From the NCBI RefSeq assembly GCF_002205675.1, contig NZ_NISK01000003.1, forward strand, positions 248,001-312,000: 64,000 bases of DNA, given 5' to 3'. The DNA is from Sphingopyxis bauzanensis (GTDB taxonomy: Bacteria; Pseudomonadota; Alphaproteobacteria; Sphingomonadales; Sphingomonadaceae). The notes beneath the pieces are model-generated. The model saw only the letters and a program-made list of their open reading frames with translations. It searched no databases and was not told the DNA's origin. Positions 26,151-34,582 of the stretch are shown here, in pieces. Every line of letters starts with the position of its first letter. The first letter of the stretch is position 1. Made by a program: the position numbers and the translations under genes.

Positions 26151-28705
26151 TCGACCGCCGCCCAGGCCAGTCCCCCAGCATAGCGTCGGATCGTGCGGCC
26201 GTCCTCATCGATCCGGAACAGATGCACCCAGCCATTGTCTACGAGCTCGAGCACGCTCGCATGAGCGGCTATCGTCTGGCTGAGCACCTCCTCGGGCGCT
26301 TCGATGAAGACGTTTAGCCGTAGCGGCTCGTGGACGAAGCGCTCGCCGTCATGCACCGACTGCCAGGGCAGCCCGACCTTGAGGTCGCCGGAATTACCCT
26401 CCAGCACCCCCAATTGCCCGACCACATTGTGAAGCACCTTATTGCCGCTGCCGAAGGCGCGGTTGTTCACGGTGGAGCCGTAATATTGCAGGTTGATCCA
26501 GCTTGCGACGACCATCGGCGCGGTCATGATCAATTCGAGGACGCCGAACCCATCATCCTTGCGCCAGTCATAGTCCTGGAGGAAAGCGCGGCCCCCGAGA
26601 TCGAGCCCGCGCGTCCGCGCACGCGGCGCGGCGATGAAGGCGGCGTTGCCAGCGAGCCCCCATTCAGGACGGACCTGCGCCCAGTCACGGCTGCGCGCCT
26701 TCACCGCGCGATCAACGTCCGTCGTCTTGTCGATCCCGAGTCCCAGCGCGCGTTCGGCGCGCGCCATCGAAGAAGCGGTGGCCAGTGCCGTGCTCAGCGC
26801 CGACAAATCGGCCGCGTGGGTTGCAGGGAGGTCATCAGCGTCGAAGATGCGAACCTCGTCGGTCGTGGTGTCGTGCAGGCAGCCCAGGAACCAGGTGTCC
26901 TCGGGGATATCGATCCCCTTGCGGGCGAGGCCGGTGCGCACGCCAGGGTCGTTGAGGATAGCCGCCGCGACGCGGGCGTTCGCCTCGCCGGTGTGGCCGC
27001 CGCACGCGCCGCAATCGAGGCCCGAGGCATGGGGATTGTTGACCGTCGTGCTGCCGTGCCCAGCGAGCAGCACCAGCCGTGCGAAGTCTTGCGTCATCGA
27101 CATCGCGCGCAAGACAGCCTCGGCCATCGCGACGCGCTGCGCGTCGTCGAAGCCGGTCAGCCGGCCACCCACCGGACGCAATTCCAGACTTGGACCGATC
27201 CTACCGATGACGTTCTCGTCGAGACCATCGGTGTTGGGATCGCTGACCGTCCGCGTGAGGCGCGCGCTGTCGCCGACGAGTTTGCCGGCGAACAGCAACC
27301 CCGCCGTCTCGACATAGGTGAACGACGACACCGCCGAGAGCTTGAACGCCTTCCACGCCTTGGCCACCCGGCGACGCATCAGACGGCGCCTGAGGATATT
27401 GGTCTCCTCGGGCTCAGAAGCGCCGGTGACCGCCTCGCAGACGACGAAGGCAGGTTTGAGCAGCACCGGGCACTGCGCGCCGCCGGTGTCGCGGCCGATC
27501 GGTACATATTCGATCGGGAAGCCGAAGAAGCCAGCGAAGCCGATAGTCTCGGCATCGGGACAGACGGTTTCGAACGCCCGCCGGTAGACTTCGGAGCGCA
27601 CGTCGATGCAGAACGCCGCCTGGAAAGGCTTGCGCGCGCCCTTTGCAGGCGCGGGAGATGCGAGGTGCTGCCCCAGCCGCGCGAGCAATTGGCGCTGGTA
27701 GGCGGCCTCATAGGCCTCGTGGAGCATCAGATCGACGGCCAGCTCGGGATCGTTGCCAAGGCGCTCGTCTTCCGGCAGCGCCGCGGCCTCAGCCATCGCA
27801 TTCGACCACGCCGTCCTGAAGTCAGGGTCCGCGCGTTCGAGGAACAGCGCATAGCCCCACACCACCCGGATCGCGAGCAGCTGCACCAGGGTGTCGTCGT
27901 CACGCCCGTAAAGCGCGTTGTCCCAGACACGGTAGCGCGCATAGGCGGCCCAGCCGCCGATATCGACCAGCGCGCGGTGCAGATAATCCTCGACCGCGCG
28001 ATCGGGGATACCGAGCGCGCCGACGACCGCGGCGATCGCCTCGAGCGGATCGTCGGCCAGGGCAGCGACGGCTTCGCGGAAGCCCTTGATCCCCATCGTC
28101 TCGGGGTTGCGGTCAAATCGCATCGCCGCGCGCCAGGCGGCGTAAGGAGGCAACGCCCGCGACGGCAGCTTCCAGGCTGCCTGGCCTTCGTCGAAATAGG
28201 CCGCGCACCATTTCGAGATCTCGTCGATCATGAACGCCGTGCGCGAGGCCTGACGGTCGCCAGCCGCCAACGCATCGAGAACTTCGGCGACGGTCGCGAC
28301 GACCGCCTTCGGCCTCTTCGTCACCGGATCTCGCGCAGCTGACCGGCACAGCGCAGCGGCATCGCTCGCCAGCGTCGCATGACCGGACGTGCCGGCGATC
28401 GCCACCTCCAGATCGCGATCTTCGATCCGTCCGGCCGCCAGCGCTTCACGGTAGAATGTGCGCGGCATCAGCATGTCGACGCCGGCGACACGGCGCAGCG
28501 TCGCGCATGTCGCCGCGAAGCTCTGGTCGCTGAAACCGAGGAATGGATTGACCGCTACGAAGTGCTTGAGCGGCCAAAGCGGCGCGATCTTGTTGCACGC
28601 TCGGTCGATGGCGGCGTCAATCGCCGACCGTTGCAGGGAGCTGGATGGCTCGACATCCTGTGACGGGCTCAGCGGATCGATCGCGACGGCTACGGCATGG
28701 CTCAT
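26147..28705 (-). CDS. dabA: DabA: inorganic carbon transporter subunit (DUF2309)
   Basis: An 852-residue DUF2309 protein, the carbonic-anhydrase-like subunit of the DAB inorganic-carbon pump. Probable zinc-site motifs are [16 protein letters not shown] (Cys and Asp), [16 protein letters not shown] (His) and [17 protein letters not shown] (Cys). The N terminus begins [16 protein letters not shown]; a longer open frame to 28996 runs through dabB in another frame and was not used. The start overlaps the dabB stop by 4 bp. DabA and DabB are thought to convert CO2 to bicarbonate unidirectionally, driven by the cation gradient. Confidence 0.9.
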   Translation of the reverse strand: MSHAVAVAIDPLSPSQDVEPSSSLQRSAIDAAIDRACNKIAPLWPLKHFVAVNPFLGFSDQSFAATCATLRRVAGVDMLMPRTFYREALAAGRIEDRDLEVAIAGTSGHATLASDAAALCRSAARDPVTKRPKAVVATVAEVLDALAAGDRQASRTAFMIDEISKWCAAYFDEGQAAWKLPSRALPPYAAWRAAMRFDRNPETMGIKGFREAVAALADDPLEAIAAVVGALGIPDRAVEDYLHRALVDIGGWAAYARYRVWDNALYGRDDDTLVQLLAIRVVWGYALFLERADPDFRTAWSNAMAEAAALPEDERLGNDPELAVDLMLHEAYEAAYQRQLLARLGQHLASPAPAKGARKPFQAAFCIDVRSEVYRRAFETVCPDAETIGFAGFFGFPIEYVPIGRDTGGAQCPVLLKPAFVVCEAVTGASEPEETNILRRRLMRRRVAKAWKAFKLSAVSSFTYVETAGLLFAGKLVGDSARLTRTVSDPNTDGLDENVIGRIGPSLELRPVGGRLTGFDDAQRVAMAEAVLRAMSMTQDFARLVLLAGHGSTTVNNPHASGLDCGACGGHTGEANARVAAAILNDPGVRTGLARKGIDIPEDTWFLGCLHDTTTDEVRIFDADDLPATHAADLSALSTALATASSMARAERALGLGIDKTTDVDRAVKARSRDWAQVRPEWGLAGNAAFIAAPRARTRGLDLGGRAFLQDYDWRKDDGFGVLELIMTAPMVVASWINLQYYGSTVNNRAFGSGNKVLHNVVGQLGVLEGNSGDLKVGLPWQSVHDGERFVHEPLRLNVFIEAPEEVLSQTIAAHASVLELVDNGWVHLFRIDEDGRTIRRYAGGLAWAAVE

Positions 28706-30327
28706 GAAGGAACTCCGCTGACAGGGGTCGAGGGAACGATCGCATTGGGCGGCGGCGGGCTGGGCCAGAACCGCAGCACCAGCCGGTTGGCGACCGTGTT
28801 GACGTAGAGCCCGTTGGCGAGGTGGACGTAGATGGCCTGCCAGCGCGGCGCGTCCGCCTTGCCAGGCAAGACGCTCTGAAAGACTGTCACCGCCGCAAAG
28901 GCGAGCACGACCAGGGCGACGATGACGAGATCGAGCGGGCCGCGCAGTGCCTGCACCGGGGGCAGCGACCCGGCGAGCAAATGCTCCACCGCCCATTGCA
29001 GCCCGAAATAGGCGAGCGACACCGCGACTGCGAGCGCCACAGTGCGGGCGACCACATAGAGGCTCGGCCGCTCATCGAAGGCCTGGGTGATGAGGTGCGA
29101 GAGACCGAGCATCACGACCGCGCCGAGCGCGAACACCCCCGGTTGCGCGGTAATGGTAGCGCCGAACAGCGTCCCCACGACCAGCGCCGCCGCCAGCACC
29201 AGACCAACGATCATCGCCATGCGCGCTGGGTGCGGCTGGCCGCCGGGGCTCGGCGACCAAGACGCCCGCGCGAGGTCGATGACGCTGCCCGACGCGAGGA
29301 AGGCGTGCGCCTTGTAGAGTGAGTGGGCAACGATGTGCAGCAGCGCGGCGGCGAAAGCCCCGAGGCCACATTGCAGCATCATGAAGCCCATCTGGGCGAT
29401 CGTAGAATAGGCAAGCGAAACCTTGACGCTGGTCTGGGTCAACATGACGACCGAGCCGAACAGCGCGGTCACGCCGCCGACGATGACGAGCACTTCCATC
29501 GATGGCGCCGAGAGCGAGATGACGTCGGCTAAGCGCAGCACTAGAAAGCCGCCGGCGTTGATGACGCCAGCATGGAGCAGCGCTGACACCGGCGTCGGTG
29601 TCTCCATCACCTCCGTGAGCCAGCCATGCAACGGGAACTGGGCGGACTTGAGCAGCGCTGCCACGACCAGGAGTAGCGCGACCGCGTGGATCACGGCTGG
29701 AATATCACCGCCGAGGCGCATCGCTTCGGCGCCGGCGAAGAGGACCGCATAGTCGAGGCTGCCGAAGGCTTGATGGAGCAGCACCATCGCCGCGATCAGA
29801 CAGAGATCGCCGAGGCGGCTGACGAGGAATTTCTTCCGCGCCGCGAGCACCGCCGACTGTCGCTCGGGATAAAACAGCAGCAGCTTGTTGAGCCCGAGGC
29901 TGGTCGCGATCCAGGCCAGCGCGAATTGGAACAGATTGCCCGATACAATCAGCAGCAGCACCGCCGCGAGCGTCAGGCACAGCCACTTGGTAAAACGGGC
30001 CTGCCCACGGTCACCGTCGAGATAGTTGCGGCTATAAAGGACGACGATCAAGCCGACGAAGGCGACCAGCGCGAACATGATCGCGGCCAGGGTATCGACA
30101 TAGAATCCAACGCCGACACCTGCGACGCCGATCGTGCCAGTCGCCAAGGTGCCCTTGACCGCGATGCCAATGCCCGTGGCCACAGCGAGCGCCAGCGCGA
30201 AGCCTGCGATCAACGCGGCACCCCCTCCGACGCGGCCCTGACCCGGCTGGACGCGGCCGGCCGCCAATCCGGCGATTGCGAGCGCGAGCGGTCCGAGAGC
30301 GAGGCACCAGGTTATGTTCGGCATCAT
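28702..30327 (-). CDS. dabB: DabB: NuoL-like proton-conducting subunit of the DAB system
   Basis: A 541-residue multi-pass membrane protein of the NADH-quinone oxidoreductase subunit L/Mrp family. FYVDTLAAIMFALVAFVGL, RKKFLVSRLGDLCLIAAM and the channel segment AQFPLHGWLTEVMETPTPVS (shortened here) with ALLHAGVINAGGF are typical. It directly precedes dabA with overlapping stop and start, which distinguishes DabB from true NuoL. It is the first gene of a dabB-dabA-cysD-DUF6671 operon and diverges from a LysR gene. Confidence 0.88.
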   Translation of the reverse strand: MMPNITWCLALGPLALAIAGLAAGRVQPGQGRVGGGAALIAGFALALAVATGIGIAVKGTLATGTIGVAGVGVGFYVDTLAAIMFALVAFVGLIVVLYSRNYLDGDRGQARFTKWLCLTLAAVLLLIVSGNLFQFALAWIATSLGLNKLLLFYPERQSAVLAARKKFLVSRLGDLCLIAAMVLLHQAFGSLDYAVLFAGAEAMRLGGDIPAVIHAVALLLVVAALLKSAQFPLHGWLTEVMETPTPVSALLHAGVINAGGFLVLRLADVISLSAPSMEVLVIVGGVTALFGSVVMLTQTSVKVSLAYSTIAQMGFMMLQCGLGAFAAALLHIVAHSLYKAHAFLASGSVIDLARASWSPSPGGQPHPARMAMIVGLVLAAALVVGTLFGATITAQPGVFALGAVVMLGLSHLITQAFDERPSLYVVARTVALAVAVSLAYFGLQWAVEHLLAGSLPPVQALRGPLDLVIVALVVLAFAAVTVFQSVLPGKADAPRWQAIYVHLANGLYVNTVANRLVLRFWPSPPPPNAIVPSTPVSGVPS

Positions 30328-30391
30328 GGTCGTCTCCAGCGCGAAGCGACCTATTCATTAACGGTGGGAACGGGTTCTAGATAATACAAAG

Positions 30392-30425
30392 ATTGCGCAA
30401 CATCGTTCGTTTTTGTAAACGCAAT
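30392..30425. promoter_or_regulatory. Candidate LysR operator in the dabB-lysR gap
   Basis: The 100-bp divergent gap contains ATTGCG (30392-30397) and CGCAAT (30420-30425) as an inverted repeat with a 22-bp AT-rich centre. Such sites upstream of divergently oriented LysR genes usually bind the regulator and control both directions. The repeat is visible; the function is inferred. Confidence 0.35.
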
Positions 30426-30427
30426 TA

Positions 30428-31315
30428 ATGCCAACTCTCAACTATCACCATCTGCGCTATTTCTGGGCCATCGCCCATGAGGGGAGCCTCACGCGCGCCG
30501 CCGAACGGCTTAATCTGTCGCAATCGGCGCTCTCGGTGCAGCTCGGCAAGCTCGAACTGCAGCTCGGCCATCCGCTGTTCGACCGAGCCGGCAAGCGGCT
30601 TGTCCTTACCGAGGCCGGACGCATCGCCCTCGATTATGCAGATACCGTCTTCCAGGCCGGAGACGAGCTTGTAAGCACGATGAAGGGGCGCCCAGTGGAT
30701 CGGCGGCAGGCATTTCGGGTTGGCGCGTTGACCACGCTCTCCCGCAACTTCCAGCTGGAGTTCCTGAGCCCACTGATTGGCAGAGCTGACGTTGAACTCA
30801 TCATCCGTTCAGGCAACATGCGCGATCTCCTCGCCCAGTTGGAGGCGCATACGGTCGATGTCGTGCTCGCGAACAGCGCCCCACAGCTTGATGCCCGGTC
30901 TGATCTTCGCAGCCATTTACTGGCTCAGCAACCGGTTGCGATTGTTAGGCGGCCGAGTGCCCAATCCTTTACATTTCGCTTTCCTGAAGACCTACAATCC
31001 CAACCGATCTTACTCCCAAGCTTGGATAGCGAGATCCGGGTTGGGTTCGATCGAATCGTCGAACTCGCTGGCGTGCGCCCGCTCATCATTGCCGAGGTGG
31101 ACGATATGGCTATGTTACGGCTTCTCGCCCGCGACGGCGAAGGGCTAGCATTGGTGCCACCGATAGTGGTGCGGGACGAGCTGGCGGCAGGTCTTCTCGT
31201 AGAGGTCTGTCCCATTCCGAACCTAAGCGAAACTTTCTACGCGATAACGCAGAAACGCCGCTTCCCGAATCCCCTACTCGCGGACCTGCTCGCGTGCGCA
31301 GCTAAAGACAAGTGA
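30428..31315 (+). CDS. LysR-family regulator divergent from the dab operon
   Basis: A 295-residue LysR-type activator. The winged helix-turn-helix reads YHHLRYFWAIAHEGSLTRAA followed by ERLNLSQSALSVQLGKLE, and a periplasmic-binding-like effector domain follows from about residue 90. The N terminus resembles NhaR-type regulators. Divergent placement 100 bp from dabB makes it the likely regulator of carbon uptake, perhaps sensing a low-CO2 metabolite. The inducer cannot be inferred. Confidence 0.85.
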   Translation: MPTLNYHHLRYFWAIAHEGSLTRAAERLNLSQSALSVQLGKLELQLGHPLFDRAGKRLVLTEAGRIALDYADTVFQAGDELVSTMKGRPVDRRQAFRVGALTTLSRNFQLEFLSPLIGRADVELIIRSGNMRDLLAQLEAHTVDVVLANSAPQLDARSDLRSHLLAQQPVAIVRRPSAQSFTFRFPEDLQSQPILLPSLDSEIRVGFDRIVELAGVRPLIIAEVDDMAMLRLLARDGEGLALVPPIVVRDELAAGLLVEVCPIPNLSETFYAITQKRRFPNPLLADLLACAAKDK

Positions 31316-31516
31316 TCACGCCGGTCTTGTCGAACTCGACGTGAGTCGCCAGCGATATCTGGAAATAGATCGCCGATCAGGGCTTGCGCAAAATGCTGGA
31401 CTACCATCTCTCTTTCGCCGAATTGACGAAGGTACTCGTCCGTCGGCGAGGGATCCGCTTGCACGGAACCCGATCGATGATCAGTTTCAACGCTGCCTTA
31501 GCATATGAAGAAGTGT

Positions 31517-32446
31517 TCGATGTCGACACTACGCCAACTTGAATATCTCGTCGCGATCGCGGATCTGCGCAACTTCGGCCGCGCGGCGCAGGCTTGCAAT
31601 GTTTCGCAACCCACCCTCAGTCAGCAGTTGCGTTCGCTTGAGGATAGTCTTGGCGTAATCCTAATCGAGCGGAACACAACGGGTGCCGATCTGACTCCGA
31701 TTGGCCGCGATATCACCGCGCGAGCACGACGGCTCTTGGTCGAAGCGCAGGACATTCGTGATGTTGCTCGGCGCGCAGGCGACCGCTTAGCTGGAACCCT
31801 AAGACTTGGTGTTACACCAACTTTGGGGCCTTATTTGATGCCGCCGATCGTGGCGGCACTTCACCGTGAGCAACCAGATCTGCGACTGCATATCAAAGAA
31901 GGGATTCCCGACGACCAAGCGCTTGCGCTGTCACGCGGGGCTCTCGACATGCTGCTGGGGCCGTTGCCGATCGCGGGCAGCGATCTTAATGTTCAGCCTC
32001 TATTTCGCGAGCGATTGTTCGTTGTTGCTGCCTCCGACCATCCGCTTACGAAACTCCAAAACCTGCGCTGCGAACATCTTCAAGGGGCGCACGTACTTAG
32101 CCTCGACAGACGTCATCATCTTCATCGTGAGGTCGCCACGATCTGCACCGCGTTCGGTATGGAGCTGCTGCGCGATTATGAAGGCACCAGCTTAGACAGT
32201 ATCCATCAAATGTCTGCCTCAGGGATAGGCTTAGCGATCCTCCCGGAACTATACATCCGCTCTGATGTCGCGGGCCGGACTGGGGTCGCCGTCCTCCAAC
32301 CAGAGGGGTGGCACTTCACGCGCAGCATTGCAGCAGCGTGGCGCTCGGGCGCAGCTTATGGCGACGCTTATCGAATGATCGCCGAACGTATCGGAACCGA
32401 AGCAAGCGCATTGACCGGTGCGAACGGGGGACTGTTTCGCGAGTAA
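31517..32446 (+). CDS. OxyR-like LysR-family regulator lacking one redox cysteine
   Basis: About 309 residues from MSTLRQLEYLVAIADLRNFG (the ATG at 31505 gives four more). Helix-turn-helix AQACNVSQPTLSQQLRSLE. The effector domain resembles OxyR (HREQPDLRLHIKEGIPDDQ, then LDMLLGPLP). Where OxyR has the peroxide-reacting cysteine before the resolving cysteine, this protein reads LDRRHHLHREVATICTAFG: the first position is His and only the second Cys remains. Classical disulfide peroxide sensing is therefore unlikely. It stands alone after the dab regulator. Confidence 0.8.
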   Translation, partial: SMSTLRQLEYLVAIADLRNFGRAAQACNVSQPTLSQQLRSLEDSLGVILIERNTTGADLTPIGRDITARARRLLVEAQDIRDVARRAGDRLAGTLRLGVTPTLGPYLMPPIVAALHREQPDLRLHIKEGIPDDQALALSRGALDMLLGPLPIAGSDLNVQPLFRERLFVVAASDHPLTKLQNLRCEHLQGAHVLSLDRRHHLHREVATICTAFGMELLRDYEGTSLDSIHQMSASGIGLAILPELYIRSDVAGRTGVAVLQPEGWHFTRSIAAAWRSGAAYGDAYRMIAERIGTEASALTGANGGLFRE

Positions 32447-32521
32447 TAGATTTTTTCTATTGCTTTGCCCGCATAATCGAATTAGCCATCTATCAGCAAA
32501 TAATCTATCGATTGTTGTGCG

Positions 32522-32604
32522 GCCCGGGCCCCTCTGGCGACTGCCGTTTAGGCAGCTGCGATGTCGGACCGCATCGGATTGGTGATCGGCTCCTGACGCC
32601 CGTC
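32522..32604 (+). ncRNA. terC-motif-like RNA, copy 1 (upstream of YdcH-like gene)
   Basis: Shares CCCTCTGGCGAC and GCGATGTCGGAC with copy 2 at 33183-33262. The outer stem here is CGGGC (32525-32529) with GCCCG (32598-32602), whereas copy 2 uses CCGGGTC with GACCCGG, so the pairing is kept while bases change. Between the two shared blocks lies the hairpin CTGCC-GTTTA-GGCAG (32541-32555). It lies 50 bp upstream of a small-gene pair and is probably a cis-acting leader RNA. The family name is from memory of alphaproteobacterial terC leaders. Confidence 0.6.
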
Positions 32605-32654
32605 AAGTAGCACCGCACTTTTCCGGTCGACCAAACATCGAGTGGAGAGAGACT

Positions 32655-32834
32655 ATGAATTCAATTACATATCGAATGGCGCTCGCGCATAGCAAGCTTG
32701 ACGCGGAGATAAGCCGCGAACAGAAGCGCCGCATACCGGATAGTTGGCGCTTGCTGCGGCTCAAAAAGCTGCGGCTCGCGATCAAGGATCGCATGCACAG
32801 GCTGATCGGGTCGCGCCTACAAGGGACGGCTTAA
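32655..32834 (+). CDS. YdcH/DUF465-family small protein
   Basis: A 59-residue basic protein beginning MNSITYRMALAHSKLDAEIS. It contains the helical hairpin pattern SKLDAEISREQKRR, then LLRLKKLRLAIKDRM, the short DUF465 (YdcH) signature. It follows an AGTGGAGAGA ribosome-binding site and the first terC-motif-like RNA. The zinc-ribbon gene starts 3 bp after its stop. Function unknown. It is too short to appear as a long open frame but has clear family character. Confidence 0.7.
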   Translation: MNSITYRMALAHSKLDAEISREQKRRIPDSWRLLRLKKLRLAIKDRMHRLIGSRLQGTA

Positions 32835-32837
32835 GCC

Positions 32838-33134
32838 ATGCGCAGCGCCGATGCGGTAGCCGCCATGCCGTGCCCGAATTGCAGGACGGGACTGACCTTG
32901 TCCGACCGTTCGGGCGTAGAAATCGATTATTGCCCGACTTGTCGCGGCGTTTGGCTCGATCGCGGTGAGCTCGACAAAATCATCGAACGCAGCGCCCGTG
33001 ACGCGACGTCAGCATCCCGCCAAGACGATCAGCCGCGTCAAGACTATCGGTCGGATGGCTATCGCGGCGACGATGATCGCCACTACCGGCCGGGCAAGCG
33101 CAAAAAGTCCTTTTTGTCGGACCTGTTCGATTGA
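32838..33134 (+). CDS. TFIIB-type zinc-ribbon protein
   Basis: A 98-residue protein with one zinc ribbon: MPCPNCRTGLTLSDRSGVE, then YCPTCRGVWLDRGELDKII, the zf-TFIIB pattern. A charged, Asp/Arg-rich linker and a basic tail ending KKSFLSDLFD follow. Such proteins are common stress or metal-linked small proteins of unknown role. It is co-transcribed with the YdcH-like gene under the first leader RNA and followed by a strong terminator. Confidence 0.8.
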   Translation: MRSADAVAAMPCPNCRTGLTLSDRSGVEIDYCPTCRGVWLDRGELDKIIERSARDATSASRQDDQPRQDYRSDGYRGDDDRHYRPGKRKKSFLSDLFD

Positions 33135-33139
33135 TCCTT

Positions 33140-33173
33140 CCCGCCGCCGACTGCCGTCGGCGGCGGGTTTCTT
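33140..33173 (+). terminator. Rho-independent terminator after the zinc-ribbon gene
   Basis: Perfect 12-bp stem CCCGCCGCCGAC-TGCC-GTCGGCGGCGGG followed by TTTCTT, 5 bp after the stop codon. It separates this transcript from the second leader RNA and terC. Confidence 0.85.
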
Positions 33174-33182
33174 GCGCAATAA

Positions 33183-33262
33183 TTCCGGGTCCCTCTGGCG
33201 ACCTCGACCTGGGTTGCGATGTCGGACAATCACCAACCGCCTGACGCTAGGCTGACCCGGAT
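33183..33262 (+). ncRNA. terC-motif-like RNA, copy 2 (upstream of terC)
   Basis: A structured leader 13 bp upstream of terC. The outer stem CCGGGTC (33185-33191) pairs with GACCCGG (33254-33260). Inside are the blocks CCCTCTGGCGAC and GCGATGTCGGAC shared with copy 1. TerC-family genes are often preceded by such RNAs (yybP-ykoY manganese riboswitches in many bacteria, the separate terC motif in Alphaproteobacteria); the conserved blocks here fit the latter better. Confidence 0.65.
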
Positions 33263-33274
33263 CGGATCGAACCC

Positions 33275-34255
33275 ATGGAATTTCTTGAATATATCTGGCT
33301 CGGTAAGCCGCTTTGGATGTGGCTCGCCTTCCTTGCCATCGTCGTTACCCTGTTGGCGCTCGACCTCGGGGTCTTGCACAAGCAGCAGCGCGAGATCGGG
33401 GTGAGCGAGAGCCTGGTGCTGTCAGCGGTCTATATTGGCCTTGGTCTGCTCTTCGGCGCATGGGTCTGGTGGTATATGGGCGAAACCGCCGGGCTTCAGT
33501 ATGTCACCGGCTTTGTCATCGAGAAAAGTCTTGCGATGGACAATGTCTTCGTGATCGCGATGATCTTCACCTATTTCGCAATTCCGAGGCAATATCAGCA
33601 CCGCGTGCTATTCTGGGGGATCCTCGGCGTGATCGTTCTGCGCGCGATCATGATTGGCGTTGGCTCAACGTTGGTCGAACAGTTCAGCTGGGTTCTCTAT
33701 GTGTTTGCGGCATTCCTGATCCTGACCGGCGTCAAGATGTGGATGACCGCGGGCAAGGACTATGATGTTGGCTCAAGCGGGGCACTTCGCTTCATTCAGA
33801 AGCATCTCCCCGTGACCGAAAAGCTGCACGGCGAGCGCTTTTTTGTACGCCAGCCCGACGGGGTGACTGGCAAGCCGAAGCTTTGGGTGACGCCTCTGTT
33901 TCTTGCCCTCGCGATGGTGGAAATCGTCGACGTCGTATTCGCGGTCGACAGCGTACCCGCGATCTTCGCGATCACCACCGATCCGTTCATTGTTTACACC
34001 TCGAATATCTTTGCGATCCTCGGGCTGCGAGCCCTTTATTTCGCGCTCGCGGCAATGGTGCACCGGTTCCACTATCTCAAATATGCGCTGGCAATGCTGC
34101 TCGTGTTCATTGGATCAAAGATATTCGTGGCCGATGCACTTGGCCTTGCTAAAATCCCGCCGGTTGCGTCGCTGTCTATCACATTTGTTATCTTGGCGGC
34201 TGGAGTCGGTTGGTCACTATGGAGGACTCGCGCGGCGCCGCCTCCCTTTGGGTAG
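33275..34255 (+). CDS. TerC/Alx-family integral membrane protein
   Basis: A 326-residue protein with about nine membrane segments. EKSLAMDNVFVIAMIFTYF and the second acidic segment EIVDVVFAVDSVPAIFA are the TerC signatures, with acidic residues inside the membrane that are thought to handle metal ions. E. coli Alx, in the same family, is induced by alkaline pH and manganese and exports Mn. A structured leader RNA precedes it. In this element it follows genes for bicarbonate uptake, where internal pH control would make sense. Confidence 0.9.
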   Translation: MEFLEYIWLGKPLWMWLAFLAIVVTLLALDLGVLHKQQREIGVSESLVLSAVYIGLGLLFGAWVWWYMGETAGLQYVTGFVIEKSLAMDNVFVIAMIFTYFAIPRQYQHRVLFWGILGVIVLRAIMIGVGSTLVEQFSWVLYVFAAFLILTGVKMWMTAGKDYDVGSSGALRFIQKHLPVTEKLHGERFFVRQPDGVTGKPKLWVTPLFLALAMVEIVDVVFAVDSVPAIFAITTDPFIVYTSNIFAILGLRALYFALAAMVHRFHYLKYALAMLLVFIGSKIFVADALGLAKIPPVASLSITFVILAAGVGWSLWRTRAAPPPFG

Positions 34256-34582
34256 ACGCCAGAATAAACGTCGATTGCGCAAATCCAGAGCACGGTCGGC
34301 AGGCTAACGCAGCCGACCAAGTACGTAGGCGTAGACCGAATGGGCCTATTGCATGACCAAAGAGGAGTTCGAAGAATGACTTATGCTCGATTCAAGCTCA
34401 GTATTTACGCCGGTTGGGCAGCTACCACCGCAGCTCTCGCAGCTGCGATGGCGCAAGCATAATGACGTGAAGGAGACGCGTGTAATGTACCTGACGCTCC
34501 CATTTTTTGGAGAGGAGCTCGGGGCGCCCGCCCATAACTGGCTCAACATCATAACTGTCTAAAAATCGTGTTTATGTTGAGT
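34256..34582. other. Gap between terC and the second recombinase
   Basis: About 327 bp at the right end of element A. The only candidate gene is a 28-codon frame at 34376-34462. The rest has no clear hairpin or promoter. The AT content rises towards 34560-34600, next to the attachment site. Confidence 0.5.
34376..34462 (+). CDS. Possible 28-residue hydrophobic peptide
   Basis: ATG with AGAGGAG eight bases upstream; the peptide begins MTYARFKLSIYAGW and continues as an alanine-rich hydrophobic stretch ending in AMAQA. It could be a small membrane peptide or a signal-sequence remnant of a lost gene. The ribosome-binding site is the only support. Confidence 0.3.
   Translation: MTYARFKLSIYAGWAATTAALAAAMAQA

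Noticed and set aside
26330-28342. 670-codon plus-strand frame opposite dabA
   Set aside because: Composition is Arg/Asp/Glu-rich as expected for an antisense shadow; DabA motifs on the other strand are clear.
28702-30327. Annotation as NADH-quinone oxidoreductase subunit L
   Set aside because: Its partner is a DUF2309 protein with overlapping start, which marks DabB; the true nuoL is at 57024-59075.
33183-33262. Classical yybP-ykoY manganese riboswitch upstream of terC
   Set aside because: I do not see the usual yybP-ykoY loop sequences; the shared blocks fit the separate alphaproteobacterial terC motif better.
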